In this document: positions 35,794-45,924 of the stretch, piece after piece
Layout of the letters: each line of letters starts with the position of its first letter
Numbering within the stretch: the first letter of the stretch is position 1
Source of the DNA: Papaver somniferum
Taxonomy: Eukaryota > Streptophyta > Magnoliopsida > Ranunculales > Papaveraceae
Reading direction: 5' to 3'
DNA: 64,000 nt
NCBI RefSeq assembly: GCF_003573695.1
Contig: NC_039363.1
Location: 123,921,302 to 123,985,301, forward strand
Program-made: the position numbers and the translations under genes
Notes under the pieces: generated by a model
What the model was told of the DNA's origin: nothing
The model's input: only the letters and a program-made list of their open reading frames with translations
Database searches by the model: none

Positions 35794-35802
35794 TATATAA
35801 AT
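35794..35802 (+). promoter_or_regulatory. TATA box of the first SANT-like pseudogene
   Basis: TATATAAAT lies 66 bases before the ATG at 35868, followed by a CT/A-rich leader, a canonical plant core-promoter arrangement. Confidence 0.6.
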
Positions 35803-35867
35803 ACTCCTCATTTCAACTCTAAATTCACCCATTCTACAAATTCTTCACTCTCAAATCATCTACAAAA

Positions 35868-36302
35868 ATGCCTCCCGGAGTTCGTGTTGTTAGATTCACT
35901 CAACAAGAGCATTTACCTATTTGTAGAGCCTTTGTTTTTCACACATAAGATGCTGTCTTAAGTAATGTAGCCGAATTGACGTTGATTTTCTAGGAGAAAG
36001 TTTATAGAATGTTCACCTCTGAAACGGGGAACATTAATGGGTGTGATTCTCACTTATTGTCGCATCGTTTTAGTTCAATTAGTAGTCATATATCGGAGTT
36101 CATCGCTTTACTAATGGAGAATCACAAAAATAAGCTCAACGGTGAAGCCGAACATGAAGTGGAACCCAAAATTCTAGCAATGTGGGCAGTATCTCACGGT
36201 GGTCGTCCTTTCGACTTCCATGCTTGTTTCAACATTCTTAGGGTGCTCAACAAATACGATCCCTACATCGCCCTAGGAATTCCACCACCCACGGAGAATT
36301 GA
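35868..36302 (+). pseudogene. SANT/Myb-like transposon-associated protein, two in-frame stops
   Basis: The single frame from 35868 reads VRFTQQEHLPICRAF, a TAA at codon 27, a TAG at codon 42 (where a tryptophan is expected in FW..V), then KVYRMFTSETGN, SHRFSSISSHISEF and FDFHACFNILRVLNKYDP. Order and spacing match the plant SANT/Myb-like proteins that accompany PIF/Harbinger transposases and the 'NAM-associated' family: FT..E...CRA, FW.+V...F, L..+...I, CW.ILR. The reading frame is otherwise open to the TGA at 36300. Two single-base changes account for the damage. Function would be DNA binding. Confidence 0.7.
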
Positions 36303-36557
36303 CGCCTATGTAATAGTTATTTTAATCTAATGTATTTCTTTTATTCTCATGTATGATGTGGTTGTTTAATGCAGTATGTTTTTATTTATGAAATTGATGG
36401 TGCAATGTTTAATCCATAAAAAATTTAAATTACTTATGATATTGATGGTGCAAATGTGAAGACATCCACATGTTTGGTTATAGATAATCGTTATAACACA
36501 AAATAAACAGCAAACTAAATAACATAATATCATAGTGAATCGATATGTCCTTCAACT

Positions 36558-37024
36558 TCAATCAACCCACTCCACCAAAAAACACCTAGAACATTCCCAG
36601 AAATGCCTTCCATATGTGTCTTCTTCATAAGAAGTCCGCAAATGCATAAAAGTATTGCAACCGGTCTTTGAGCATCCACTGATTCTCTGTGGACAATGTT
36701 TGTATTCGTGATCTCCATATCCACAATGATTGCAGCGTAATAACTCCTTCAATTTGGCTTTAAGTTTGAAGTTTTTGCAGAGTGTTGCAATCTTTTCTTC
36801 TTCTTCTTTTTTAATCTTCATAGCATCATCTAGCATATGTGGTTCCTCTGGATAGTTGGGATCTTGACATTGCAAATACTTGAGCTTTTCCGGTTGTGAT
36901 TCAATCACCATTCTGATGCGTGAATAACCTTCCCGCGGACACTTTGAATACATCACGAAACATAATGGATAAACCTCTTTTGCTTTGACACATAATATTT
37001 GCTTCGCTTGCCTTTAGAAAACAT
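36558..37024 (-). pseudogene. Small protein with CCHC knuckle and GRF-type zinc finger
   Basis: The first ATG is at 37024 (MFSKGKRSKYYVSKQKRF); a one-base shift near 36957 leads into the main frame (36956-36558). That frame carries a Lys/Glu-rich middle (KIKKEEEEKIATL), a perfect CCHC knuckle CNHCGYGDHEYKHC (residues 75-88 of the frame) and a C-terminal finger with Cys95, Cys100 and GRHFWECSRCFLVEW, the GRF zinc-finger pattern (GRxFxxC..C..F.W). GRF fingers bind single-stranded nucleic acid. If translation starts inside the main frame, the gene could still be active. A TATA box lies at 37079-37088. Confidence 0.65.
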
Positions 37025-37334
37025 GGTGGATGTTGAGAAAGAAATATGTTAGTTTGGTTGATAATAAAACCTAGTGTTGTATTTATAACAAAAAAAATAG
37101 ACGTTGGTAATTCAAACGAGTGGTTTTAGTAAAGTCGCGTGGTTTTACTACAAACGCTAACTCCTATGGTAATTAAAATGGGCGCTTAAAGGAAAGCCGC
37201 GCGGTTTTACTACAAACGCCAACGACTAAATTTCCAACAACTCGATTTTCTTTCTCGACCTATAAATTCCATTCTTCCCATCTCCAAAATCACATCATCT
37301 TCTTCTTCTTTTTAATCTCTCTCACTTTGCAGAA
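37025..37334. promoter_or_regulatory. Bidirectional promoter between the GRF-finger gene and the second SANT-like gene
   Basis: The 310-bp spacer holds minus-strand TTATAAATAC (37079-37088) and plus-strand TATAAAT (37261-37267), one for each divergent gene. A duplicated segment containing CGCGYGGTTTTACTACAAAC occurs at about 37126-37155 and 37196-37218. ACAAACGCCAACG (37212-37224) is repeated exactly, inverted, upstream of the orphan gene at 38777-38789. Confidence 0.6.
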
Positions 37335-38094
37335 ATGTCTGTTAGAAATCGTTGTCTCAAGTTTACTAAAGAAGAGGATATAACTATATTCAAAGCATAT
37401 TTTTTTCATAGGGTAATCACTGCTATGGGATCTCAAGACGGTTCTTTTTGGGAGAACGTTTTTCAGTGTTTGTATCACTGACGGAAACCCAGAAAACCGA
37501 GATGCTCGTCAATTGCGTGCTCATTTTCAATCTATTAGGCTTTCATTCCAACCATTTCTTTCTCTGGTAATGGAAATTGATCGAGAAAAGTTCATCGGTG
37601 TAACTGAAGAAGAAGTGATCCAAAAAACTCTTGATAATTGGGAGGAAGCTCATGGTAAACCTTTCGTTACGAAGCGTGTTTTAGAATTCTAAAAGATGGT
37701 CCATCTCAAGCACATCTGTACTGCACTCGAATGCCTGTCTCGGTCTTTAAAATGGAAGAAGATGTTACTCTTGTTCGGTCTTGGTTACATCATATGATGA
37801 GACCAATGAACAATGAAAATTTCAAGGAAAGAGTATTGGGATATTTTGTAGCATCGCGGAACGAAACCATAAGAAACAGTAAGAGCCTAGAACTAAGAAT
37901 TGCATTCATCATTAAGGAAGTCAAACATTATATGGAAGTTTTGTGGATGGTTTACCGTAGCAATTTTGGATTTATCCAACAAAGAACTGGTGAGTATCTT
38001 ACTTCTGTCCTCATGGACTCAACTGCATCATAACTATCCGAACTTGTTTTTTATATGCTTTACAGAAAACCATCGCTTAGATCAAGTTTACTGA
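37335..38094 (+). pseudogene. SANT/Myb-like protein with two repeated domains
   Basis: From 37335: CLKFTKEEDITIFKAYFFH, GSFWENVFQ, then after a shift near 37475 ENRDARQLRAHFQSIRLSF and AHGKPFVTKRVLEF. A one-base shift near 37690 leads into a second unit, FKMEEDVTLVRSWLHHMM, FKERVLGYF, RNSKSLELRIAFIIKEVKHY. So one protein had two tandem SANT-like units, each like the single unit of the gene at 35868. A 76-bp intron (37990-38065, G|GTGAGT to TTTACAG) would join QQRT to ENHRLDQVY and a stop at about 38094. Two frame breaks make it a pseudogene. Confidence 0.65.
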
Positions 38095-38348
38095 AGAAAG
38101 CGGGAGAGAGTTTAAGAATTTTGAATGTTATGAACTCTACAGAGAGAATGGCGCTGGATTTGATGTAGTTTGATGTTTTGTTATCGTTTATTAAAATGTA
38201 GTTTGATATTATTTGCAAGTTCAAATTGTAATAAATTTCGCTTAATCTAAAGTGGAAATCTATTTTAAAATCTAAATATTTTCATTCATTGATATTACTG
38301 CCAATTCAAGATATAAACTTAGACAATAATAAAAAGTACTAAAAAACT

Positions 38349-38633
38349 TCAATAAAAATCAAGTACGAGTTTTGACCTCCTATTTATCTTCATTTGACGT
38401 ATCGTCCATTCAACGCGCTCTTTGACAGTTTCGCCTTTGTATTTAAATTTTTTGTTGTTAACTTTCAAAACTGGAGCTCTTCTTTGCCTATCAGCGGAAC
38501 ATTTTCTTGGAGCAACTTCAAAAACTTGCACTTCCCTCTTACAATTTTCAATCTTTTTAAAACTCCCACATATCTTAGAAACAACATCTTCAAGTTTTGC
38601 ATCGCAAAAAAGTGTGATCTTCTTTTCATCCAT
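38349..38633 (-). CDS. Small orphan protein of the cassette
   Basis: This is a 94-residue intact frame starting MDEKKITLFCDAKLEDVV. It is basic (many Lys/Arg), with VQVFEVAPRKCSADRQRRAP in the middle and a charged helix-like end. No known domain is recognised. A TATA box (CTATAAATT, 38732-38740, minus strand) lies about 100 bases upstream, followed by a leader like that of the other small genes here. It converges on the two-SANT pseudogene. Short length means chance openness cannot be excluded, but TATA, leader and motif placement favour a gene. Confidence 0.45.
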   Translation of the reverse strand: MDEKKITLFCDAKLEDVVSKICGSFKKIENCKREVQVFEVAPRKCSADRQRRAPVLKVNNKKFKYKGETVKERVEWTIRQMKINRRSKLVLDFY

Positions 38634-38731
38634 TTCACAAACAATAAACTAAAAAATTGAAATAGATTTTAGAAGAGAAAATTCAAGAGAAGTGAATTTT
38701 GGTGTGAGTGAATTGTTTGAAGATGATGGTA

Positions 38732-38789
38732 ATTTATAGAGGTAAAAAGTGAATTTTGAATTTTAAAAAAACTACCCGTTGGCGTTTGT
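38732..38789 (-). promoter_or_regulatory. Promoter of the small orphan gene
   Basis: The TATA element CTATAAATT (38732-38740) is preceded by ACAAACGCCAACG (38777-38789 on the minus strand), the same 13-mer as in the bidirectional promoter at 37212-37224. Confidence 0.5.
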
Positions 38790-38796
38790 CACAGTG

Positions 38797-39128
38797 TGAC
38801 AGTTAGAGTATTACTGCTCGGTAGTTAAGTTAGCTACTCTAAGGTCTGTTGTTAGTAACTCTGTATGTGCTGATATCATTGTTGAGTGGAGGTATCATAT
38901 GTCGACACGTGTGTTGTATCCATTGAGTCTTAGCTAGGGTTATTGATTGGTATTTAAAGTCCTGTAAGAATACCTTCCTTATCAAATCTGAAATTTAATG
39001 AAGTTTTACTTCTTTGGATGCGCTTCTTAGCACAAAAATTGGTCTGAGTTTCGATTCAGGAGGTGATTTATCACCAATCTATCCAAAATCTTCCCATATG
39101 TTTGACAAATTATTGTAACTATACCACA
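38797..39128 (+). repeat. Gypsy-type LTR, about 330 bp
   Basis: The proposed LTR starts TGACAGTTAGAG and ends ATACCACA just before a PBS-like TGGCATAAGAGCC (39131-39143; two changes from TGGTATCAGAGCC). It lies directly upstream of a gypsy gag frame. The start is uncertain by a few bases and no second LTR is seen. Confidence 0.55.
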
Positions 39129-39183
39129 TTTGGCATAAGAGCCGTTCCATTTCGCTCAAATCATCCCACAAATTTTTTTCATC

Positions 39184-39774
39184 ATGACTTTGAAGGATGT
39201 TGAATCAGAGGTTGATAAACTCAAGGGATCTTATGATAAACTTACTACAGAAGTGTCTGATGTTCGTGGTGTAGTTGATAAACCATCCAAACAGTTCGAC
39301 ACCCTACTCAAGTTCATAGAAAAATCTCAACACACTCCTGAGAAAGACAATGGATCTCACTCAGAAGCTAATGAGACTCAATCCTTCACACCTCCATTTT
39401 ACACTAATCCTCAATACAGAGTTCCTAAACTGGATTTTCCACGACTTGATGGTGATAATCCAAGGGGATGGATTCAAAGAAGCGAAAGATATTTCAAGCT
39501 CAATAGAATTGAAGACCATCTGAAGGTAAATATTGTTGCTATTTACTTAGAGGGTAAAGCTGAAAAATGGTTTTTAAATTTTCAAGTTAATAGAAATCGT
39601 ATTACATGGCCAGATCTAGCTACTCATTTAATTGCTAGATTTGAAAATCCAATTGAGGAAAATTTTGTGGGTAGCTTCAATAAATTGGTTCAACTCTCTA
39701 CCGTGGATGATTATTATGAAGCATTTGAGTCCTTAAAAGCATTCATGTTGAACATGAATCCTACTCTTACAACA
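39184..39774 (+). pseudogene. Ty3/gypsy gag N-terminal part
   Basis: The frame reads VPKLDFPRLDGDNPRGWIQR, YLEGKAEKWFLNF, ITWPDLATHLIARF and FNKLVQLSTVDDYYEAFESL, the Retrotrans_gag (PF03732) capsid pattern. Residues 1-60 are a coiled-coil leader (VESEVDKLKGSYDKLTTEV). Homology ends near 39774, after NMNPTL, where unrelated GC-rich palindromic sequence takes over; the frame happens to stay open to 39912. The zinc knuckle, protease and polymerase are absent, so gag was cut off by another insertion or deletion. Confidence 0.8.
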
Positions 39775-39988
39775 ACGTTTTTGGTACAAACGCCAGCGTT
39801 CTATGTTCGAGCGCCGCGTTTATGTTTTGAACGCCAACGCTTGTGCTTCCAACGCCAGCATGTGTCTCAAGTTCGGACGCTTGATGATCAACCGCCCAAT
39901 GCTTTACCATAGTGGAAAAACCTGTTGGGCCATCCACCTGTCTCAACAAAAAATTTCATTTGAACATTTACTATAGGAATTTTCCTAA
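39775..39988 (+). mobile_element. Possible right end of the Harbinger-like element
   Basis: ACAAACGCCAGCG (39787-39799), AACGCCAACGCTTGTGCTTCC and further palindromic words mirror the left-end set at 35630-35730. CCATAGTGG (39907-39915) is the inverse of the left-end CCACTATGG. A candidate terminus CTATAGGAATTTTCC precedes TAA at 39986-39988, matching the TAA before the left end, but the inverted repeat there is weak. Confidence 0.35.
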
Positions 39989-41116
39989 GAATCCTATTTT
40001 GAGGCATACCCTTATGTTTTAAGGCATATCCAATAAGGACAAAATAGAATCATTAGGTAATAAAACCAATAACCCATTATCCACCATAGTTGATAATGAC
40101 GGTAGTGGCTTTACTATTTTTATTTTTTATTTATTTTTTTTTATCTTGCATTTATGTATGGGTCACAAATGAAGAAAATAACAACAAGGATTTATCAACG
40201 AAACGGGGAAAAGAAACGAACCTCCTTTTGGTTCTTCTAGGTGATTTAGATATCACTGTTATTTTTTTCGGGGAAAGCTAATTATAACGTTAGTACATCT
40301 ACTTCTACTTAAAGATATTCTAGGATACCTCGATGATAAAGCACATGTAGGCCTGGAAGATTCCAGATATACAGTTAAATATTTTACCTGGTCAAGTTAC
40401 AAACATGGGTGTGGAGGGATATCAAAGATAGACTTGAAAAGGCAATGGTTAATGGAGTGTAACACATGAGCTTCTTGCATTGTGCATGCTTAAAGGTGCG
40501 CCATGACATGTGATGAAGCTTCATCTCAAGTTTATGTTGCGTACTATAAGGAATATTGGCCTAGAACCAGTATTGCATGATCATGGTGCATTATGCAGGT
40601 TGTATTGGACAGGAGCCAATATTGCACCATCACTGTGTATAACGCCAGTGGGTGGCTATCCGAAAGCAATGTTGCACCATCATGATGAATCAACTAATGG
40701 AAGGTTGGATAAGTACAACATAGTGTTATCCTGGCATTTCACGCTAGTGTAAAACTGTGCGATATTTGATGTGTTCTAGAAATGTAGTAAGATTAGTTCA
40801 GAGTTGTGAATATTTTCTATTTTTTAATTTAATTTGTATTACTAAAAATGGAAGATATATACAAAAGATGATAGCAATATCCGGAAATACTGGGACTCAG
40901 GATTCCACCAAACTTCATATTCATGTCGTTCAAATATCAGTTTTGAACAATTATAGCTCATATGATAAAGATTCATTGACTCTAGTTATTTGCCGAAAGT
41001 AATTTTTAAAGTAATGGTTGTAAATCGAAAGCATGGAACATCAAAACACTTAAGCTAAGCATGACCCATCAATTGAAATCACAAGTATTCAATAAAAATC
41101 ATAAATTTATTAATAA
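39989..41116. other. Unassigned stretch with short repeats
   Basis: TTGCACCATCA-like words, one inverted, occur at 40572-40590, 40619-40635 and 40671-40690, each near an ATCATG. GAGGCATACCC (about 40001) and AAGGCATATCC (about 40020) are near-direct repeats. No gene is recognised; the frames at 40090-41002 have no motif. Confidence 0.35.
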
Positions 41117-41242
41117 TCAATACCAAAAGTCATAAAAAAATCTAATAGGATTACCACGCTCGTGAAATTTGGCTTCCTCCGTTGCCCCGGTGATGGGGTT
41201 TAGATCCACATCATGAAAAACACGATTATAATAATTTTCCAT
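41117..41242 (-). CDS. Small ORF with TATA-like promoter, unknown
   Basis: This is a 41-residue frame: MENYYNRVFHDVDLN, PITGATEEAKFHERGN, then an aromatic end FFYDFWY. On the minus strand TATAAATAA lies at about 41357-41365, 115-120 bases upstream of the ATG, with a purine-rich leader between. No family is recognised. The layout resembles the small genes at 35.5-38.7 kb, but it could be a chance frame or an exon fragment. Confidence 0.25.
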   Translation of the reverse strand: MENYYNRVFHDVDLNPITGATEEAKFHERGNPIRFFYDFWY

Positions 41243-41505
41243 TGCTCAAATGGTGTTCACAAAGAAGGAAGGTGAGAAAATAATATAACAACGAAACTAC
41301 AACTTCTTTTTCTTCGAACCCCTCGCTCTCCATCTTCCAGTGGCTCTCCCCAACTCTTATTTATACACAACACCTAATGTCTTCTCGAATATATTCCATA
41401 ATTCCAAATCTTCTTCTCTTTAATGGAAAATATCTTCGAGAATAATTTTTATTTTATTCTTCACAATGTTTCCTTCTACAACTTAAACTCTGAATTAATA
41501 GATAA

Positions 41506-42015
41506 TGTTAGAGCATTGCTCGGTCGAACTCACAAGTGTTGGTATCTCAAGCTTGTTGTAAAATTTATTTGATCAAAATTATACCTTGATTTCTAGTCTA
41601 CATTTAGTCAAGTCTCGGATTAGGATAGAAGTGTGTAATTGAGTACCAGACATCACTGCGTCCTACCGTTTGAAGACGAATATCAAGCGAAGCTTTTGGA
41701 GAACTTCATCAACAAAAGATAAGTGAAGACTGAACCACTTATTACTCAAAGTTTTCACCTTATGATCCATGAGACATTGTCGCATGACTAAATTAGACAT
41801 TACATGCATAACAAAAATTTCGAGTCAAGTTTATCTTGTTAATCGTTCTCGAAATATGTTCACTAAGCTTAAGAACATTTGTTCATACTTGATGAATTTG
41901 GTTAAGAAAACTTTATTGTATATGACTTAAATTATGATTCAAGATTTAATCATTTGAAAATAGCCTGGAACAGTGATATGTGTCGTTGATGTTATTCGGG
42001 AATGTTTCAAATCTG
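41506..42015 (+). repeat. Copia LTR fragment, same family as the 9.4-kb element
   Basis: It starts TGTTAGAGCATTGCTCGG and follows the family LTR for about 510 bp, up to the segment GGGAATGTTTCAAATCTGAC. The remaining 1.9 kb is replaced by unrelated LTR-like sequence. Confidence 0.75.
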
Positions 42016-43768
42016 ACGAGGGTACCCAAATACACCACAATCTTTTAGATATCAACCTATAAGTATGGTATCTTAAGTGATCGTCTATGGACATAGTCGA
42101 GACAATACAACTTAAGTCCTATACCTTGTGTGATTATCTATGGACGAGGTCGATACAATACGACAACAAGATATTTACTTGACAATAGTTACGTTGAAAA
42201 CCGATTGACTATTAGGATCAATTTCAAGTAATTCGGATTAACGTACAAGTGTATTTACATAATTATAATAACAATTATAATGCGGAAGTAAAGTAAATGA
42301 CACAATAAAATTTTGTTAACGAGGAAACCGCAAATGCCGAAAAACCCCGGGTCCTATTCCAGTTTTGAATACTCCCAGGATTAAGCCGCTATACAAAATC
42401 TAATACCAACTTCGTATAGTTTAGACCAAGTAGGCTACCCCTAGCTACTTAGTTTCCTCAGTATCCTTGCGCCTTCAACTTCGAGAGTCACACACATGAA
42501 TAGCTACTCCATTGGATCGTATTCCAAATAAAGAAGGAATTAATATATTTGGTAACCACTCTAATCAATCTTTGGTAAAAAGATATATATGAGTTGTTGA
42601 CAAAGGCTCTTCCATTTAAACTAATAAACTACTTTGTCTGGTTAGATTAATCCAAAACTTGATTACCGAAATAACCAATTCCCGAATTTTGAATCAATCA
42701 ATATATAACTCAAAGAGTAACTATAAAGCGATGCCGATCTTACACAATTAGACAATCAAGTCTATCAAAGATAAACACAATTCTAGTTGGATCCCAGCCG
42801 TTTGTGCATTAAATTCACAAGATACGAAAACTAATAAGAAAATCTTCTTCATCTTCAAATCTTCAATTGCCTTCAATAACCTGCACAACACAACTTGATC
42901 AATCACACACAGAACGGAGTTTGTTAACATTAGATTATCACAAGAAGTCTTTAGATCTGCAAAAGGTTGTAAAGATCCCGTCGATACTTTTATCTAGTTT
43001 GAGTGACCCTTATATTAGAAGAGAAGGTTCTCAGGAATAAACAAACTAGGTGCAATCAAATTTTCAACAAACCATTCAAATCAATAATCGAAAACTAAAA
43101 TAACAATGCGATTATATAGTTTCCCACCAACGGTATTCGTAGAGCTTTTTGATCCCACAGAAGCGTTTAAACGAGCGGTCGTTAGAGATAGGGTACTTTC
43201 CTCTTCGCATAGACGGCTCCACTAGAAATAACAAGAATGAAGTTTTCCCGGCTCTTAGGATAGTTTGCAAGAAATGTAAACTCAATTTTTTAAAGACCAA
43301 GGTTGTTTGGACAACAAGGGAATTCCAAAAATGAAAATATTCTCAAGATATTTCATTAAAGTACTTAATTTCGGTTTTCCTATTCCCAATTAAATGCCAA
43401 AACATATTTCCGAAATATCTCTTGGAAAAACTTTTATTATTAGCTTTTCACATTAACTAGTAACCTTTTCTAGAGGATATTCTTTAATTGCTAAAATCAT
43501 AATTAAATGCTTTTGAATAGTTCGGTTTGGATCACCTTGAGCATCAAGGAATATATTTGAACAATTAATGACAAGAGTTATGTACATGTTCAAATAATGT
43601 CAACATCTATAAGTTTCTCTCAACAAACCCTAATTCCAAGATCACACAAAATATAAAGAGATATGTGAATATTGGAATCTCAGTTTTGTTCCTTGGGATC
43701 GGTTATACCAACTCACAAACTAAATTGTGACAGGTTATACCATGCTTCCCAGAATAGGTTGTGATAGG
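42016..43768 (-). repeat. Fragment of another LTR family, minus strand
   Basis: A 60-bp direct repeat containing CTATGGACNNNGTCGANACA occurs at about 42090 and 42150. At 42307-42350 the minus strand carries the block of the copia LTRs' R region (GTTAACGAGGAAACCGC in plus sense) followed by AAAACCCCGG. The rest is AT-rich and non-coding. The family is unknown. Confidence 0.5.
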
Positions 43769-45918
43769 TGTTTGAGAGTGAAAACTATTTCTACTGGTTT
43801 TGGTAAATTTGGGTGTGTGTGGATGAGAAACGAATCTAAATCCTAAACAAATGCACTGCACGGGAGTACTTTAGATTCGAGAGATCAATCTGTACAATTC
43901 TGGCCTAAACCAAGAAATGGCCGTTCCAGACTTGCTTCGGTCACAAAGTGAAGGAGATGGGGTTGATCTTAGGGAGGTAAGCGAAGAAGGTGTTGATATT
44001 GTGAAGGTGTTGGTTGTTTATGACTTGTATCAGAATGTTGAACTGGCTTGCACAATGTAAGCTATCAGTTCTGGGTGTTTTCTGGATACTGTGACAACAC
44101 TTGGTTTCTCTGTGTTGTGTTAAAATAGGTTGAAGAACCTATTTATACAAGTCATTTGAGCGCAATCCTCATCTCGTAAGAAGTGGAGGAAGTTGAGTGA
44201 TGGAGTAGTGGGGTCGTGTAAGTGATTTTCATGCCTTTGCCCACTTCCCTATCATCGTTAACCGTCCATGCCTCCTGGCACGTTCTCGTAATGGGCGCGT
44301 TGCACGCCACACCTGTAAACCTCCAGATCAATACCCCAGTAAGTATCCCCAGTTTGTGACATGTTTGATGCCTCGAGTGAATGGGTCAGGTCATGGGACC
44401 CGCCGCAGGAAATAACATACGGTGCTATTAGGTTAAATAACTAAGTTATTTACGGATTTGATATTCATGAAATATCGTGTATGCTCGATGCATGTAACGC
44501 ATCATTTTTAAGCAAGCAGCTCACAACAATCGATACTCATGAAGCATCGCTGTTTTAAAGCTTGATCGAGTAAGTCGCGGATTAAGATTCTTAAAATGGA
44601 AGCACACCCAACCATCTTCGAGTGATCGTCTGGAGGCCGCTTGGGCGGGCTATCATCTGGTCGAGTGGCGGACAGATTTCATTGAGGCACTTCATTGATT
44701 GCCTAATTTTTAATCCAAGCCGTCCGACCAAGATGGGAAAGTTGGACGTACGAGATGATTTACGGCACATGTTTGCTGCCGTTGATGGATTTTAGGGTTT
44801 TTTAGAGGTGTGCAAGCATCCCTCTTTGTCTTGATCGGACCCAAGCATTGGCGCTGTTTTTGAGTGGGCCGAACGGGCATACGTGAAAACGGCTCAATGG
44901 TGTGCATGCCTACACCTCCCGGTCCCACAAAGATTTGATCGAGGCCACCCAATTTGACCGGAAAAGATGAGTGGTCGTGATCGATTTGCGACAGAAATTC
45001 ATTGCCGCGAAGGGTTTAAAAATCGTGTGGTATGCCACTTTTGGGCATGCGTTTTATGGCGCCGGACCCTAATCTGCATAGGCCAGCCGGTCACACGCAA
45101 AGGCGGGCCCACGACGATCATGTTGACATCCTTGGGACCTCTTGAGTCTACATATACACCCTCCGTTTAGGCTGGCGAAGATGGACGAACACGATCGAAC
45201 TGTGCATTGCCACAAACCCTACTTAGGGTTTTGAATCAGTCATGCACACGCAACTTTGGCCAAGCGGTTTGGCACGCCGTGATCCTCCTTTGGAGATATC
45301 GATCATGTGGGGCCCATGTTGGGCTGACGGTGAACGCATGTGCACCTTCCTGATGGTCCTAAATGCGATCTAACCCATCCATATATGCTGGCTAAGTTGG
45401 ACGGTTGTGATCGATTTAAGACACTAGTGGAATTCCACGACCCTTAGAAGCATCACGCCTGCCATGGTTTGAGCAATTGTTTCATTGCTCCATGGCCTTG
45501 CCGTGAGAAAACCGATCGAGTAAAGGAGAAGTAGGCCCGCCAACGTGTGCGTTAGCGCTTCCCTGATCATTCATGGGATGATCTAATCCGTCGAACCAGG
45601 CTGGAGAAGTTGGACGGTTGCGATGGCTTTAAGACTGTCCTGAACAGTCTTGCTCGTTCGAGCCTCTCCCAAAACAGCGCGGCCACCCTACTTTGAGTTG
45701 GCGTTTGACGGCGCTGGGGAGTATGGTGTGGTGTTTGACCGGCTAGGGCATAAGTGGGACCGCTGGTGGTCATCACAACAATTGCCTATTTTTTCCAGGG
45801 TTTGGCTAGGCTTGTTAAATTGCGCGACCAACTTGTGTGGCCGCGATCGTTTCTGAGACTGATATGGACAGTCCAGATTTCCCTTAAGGAAATTAAGCAT
45901 GCTCGATCGGGCTAACCA
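43769..45918 (-). repeat. 3' LTR of the minus-strand gypsy element
   Basis: It is about 2150 bp and co-linear with 50714-52865. On the plus strand it begins TGTTTGAGAGTG and ends GGGCTAACCA; homology runs about 6 bases further (AAGCGC) in both copies. Confidence 0.85.
44725..45640. repeat. About 215-bp tandem units inside the gypsy LTR
   Basis: A core like GGCTGGCTAAGTTGGACGG followed by TTGTGATCGATTT recurs at about 44729, 44951, 45168, 45384 and 45595, a spacing of 211-222 bp. The other LTR has the same set at about 51673, 51899, 52114, 52331 and 52540. Units are diverged, so the amplification predates the insertion. Confidence 0.7.
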
Positions 45919-45924
45919 AAGCGC

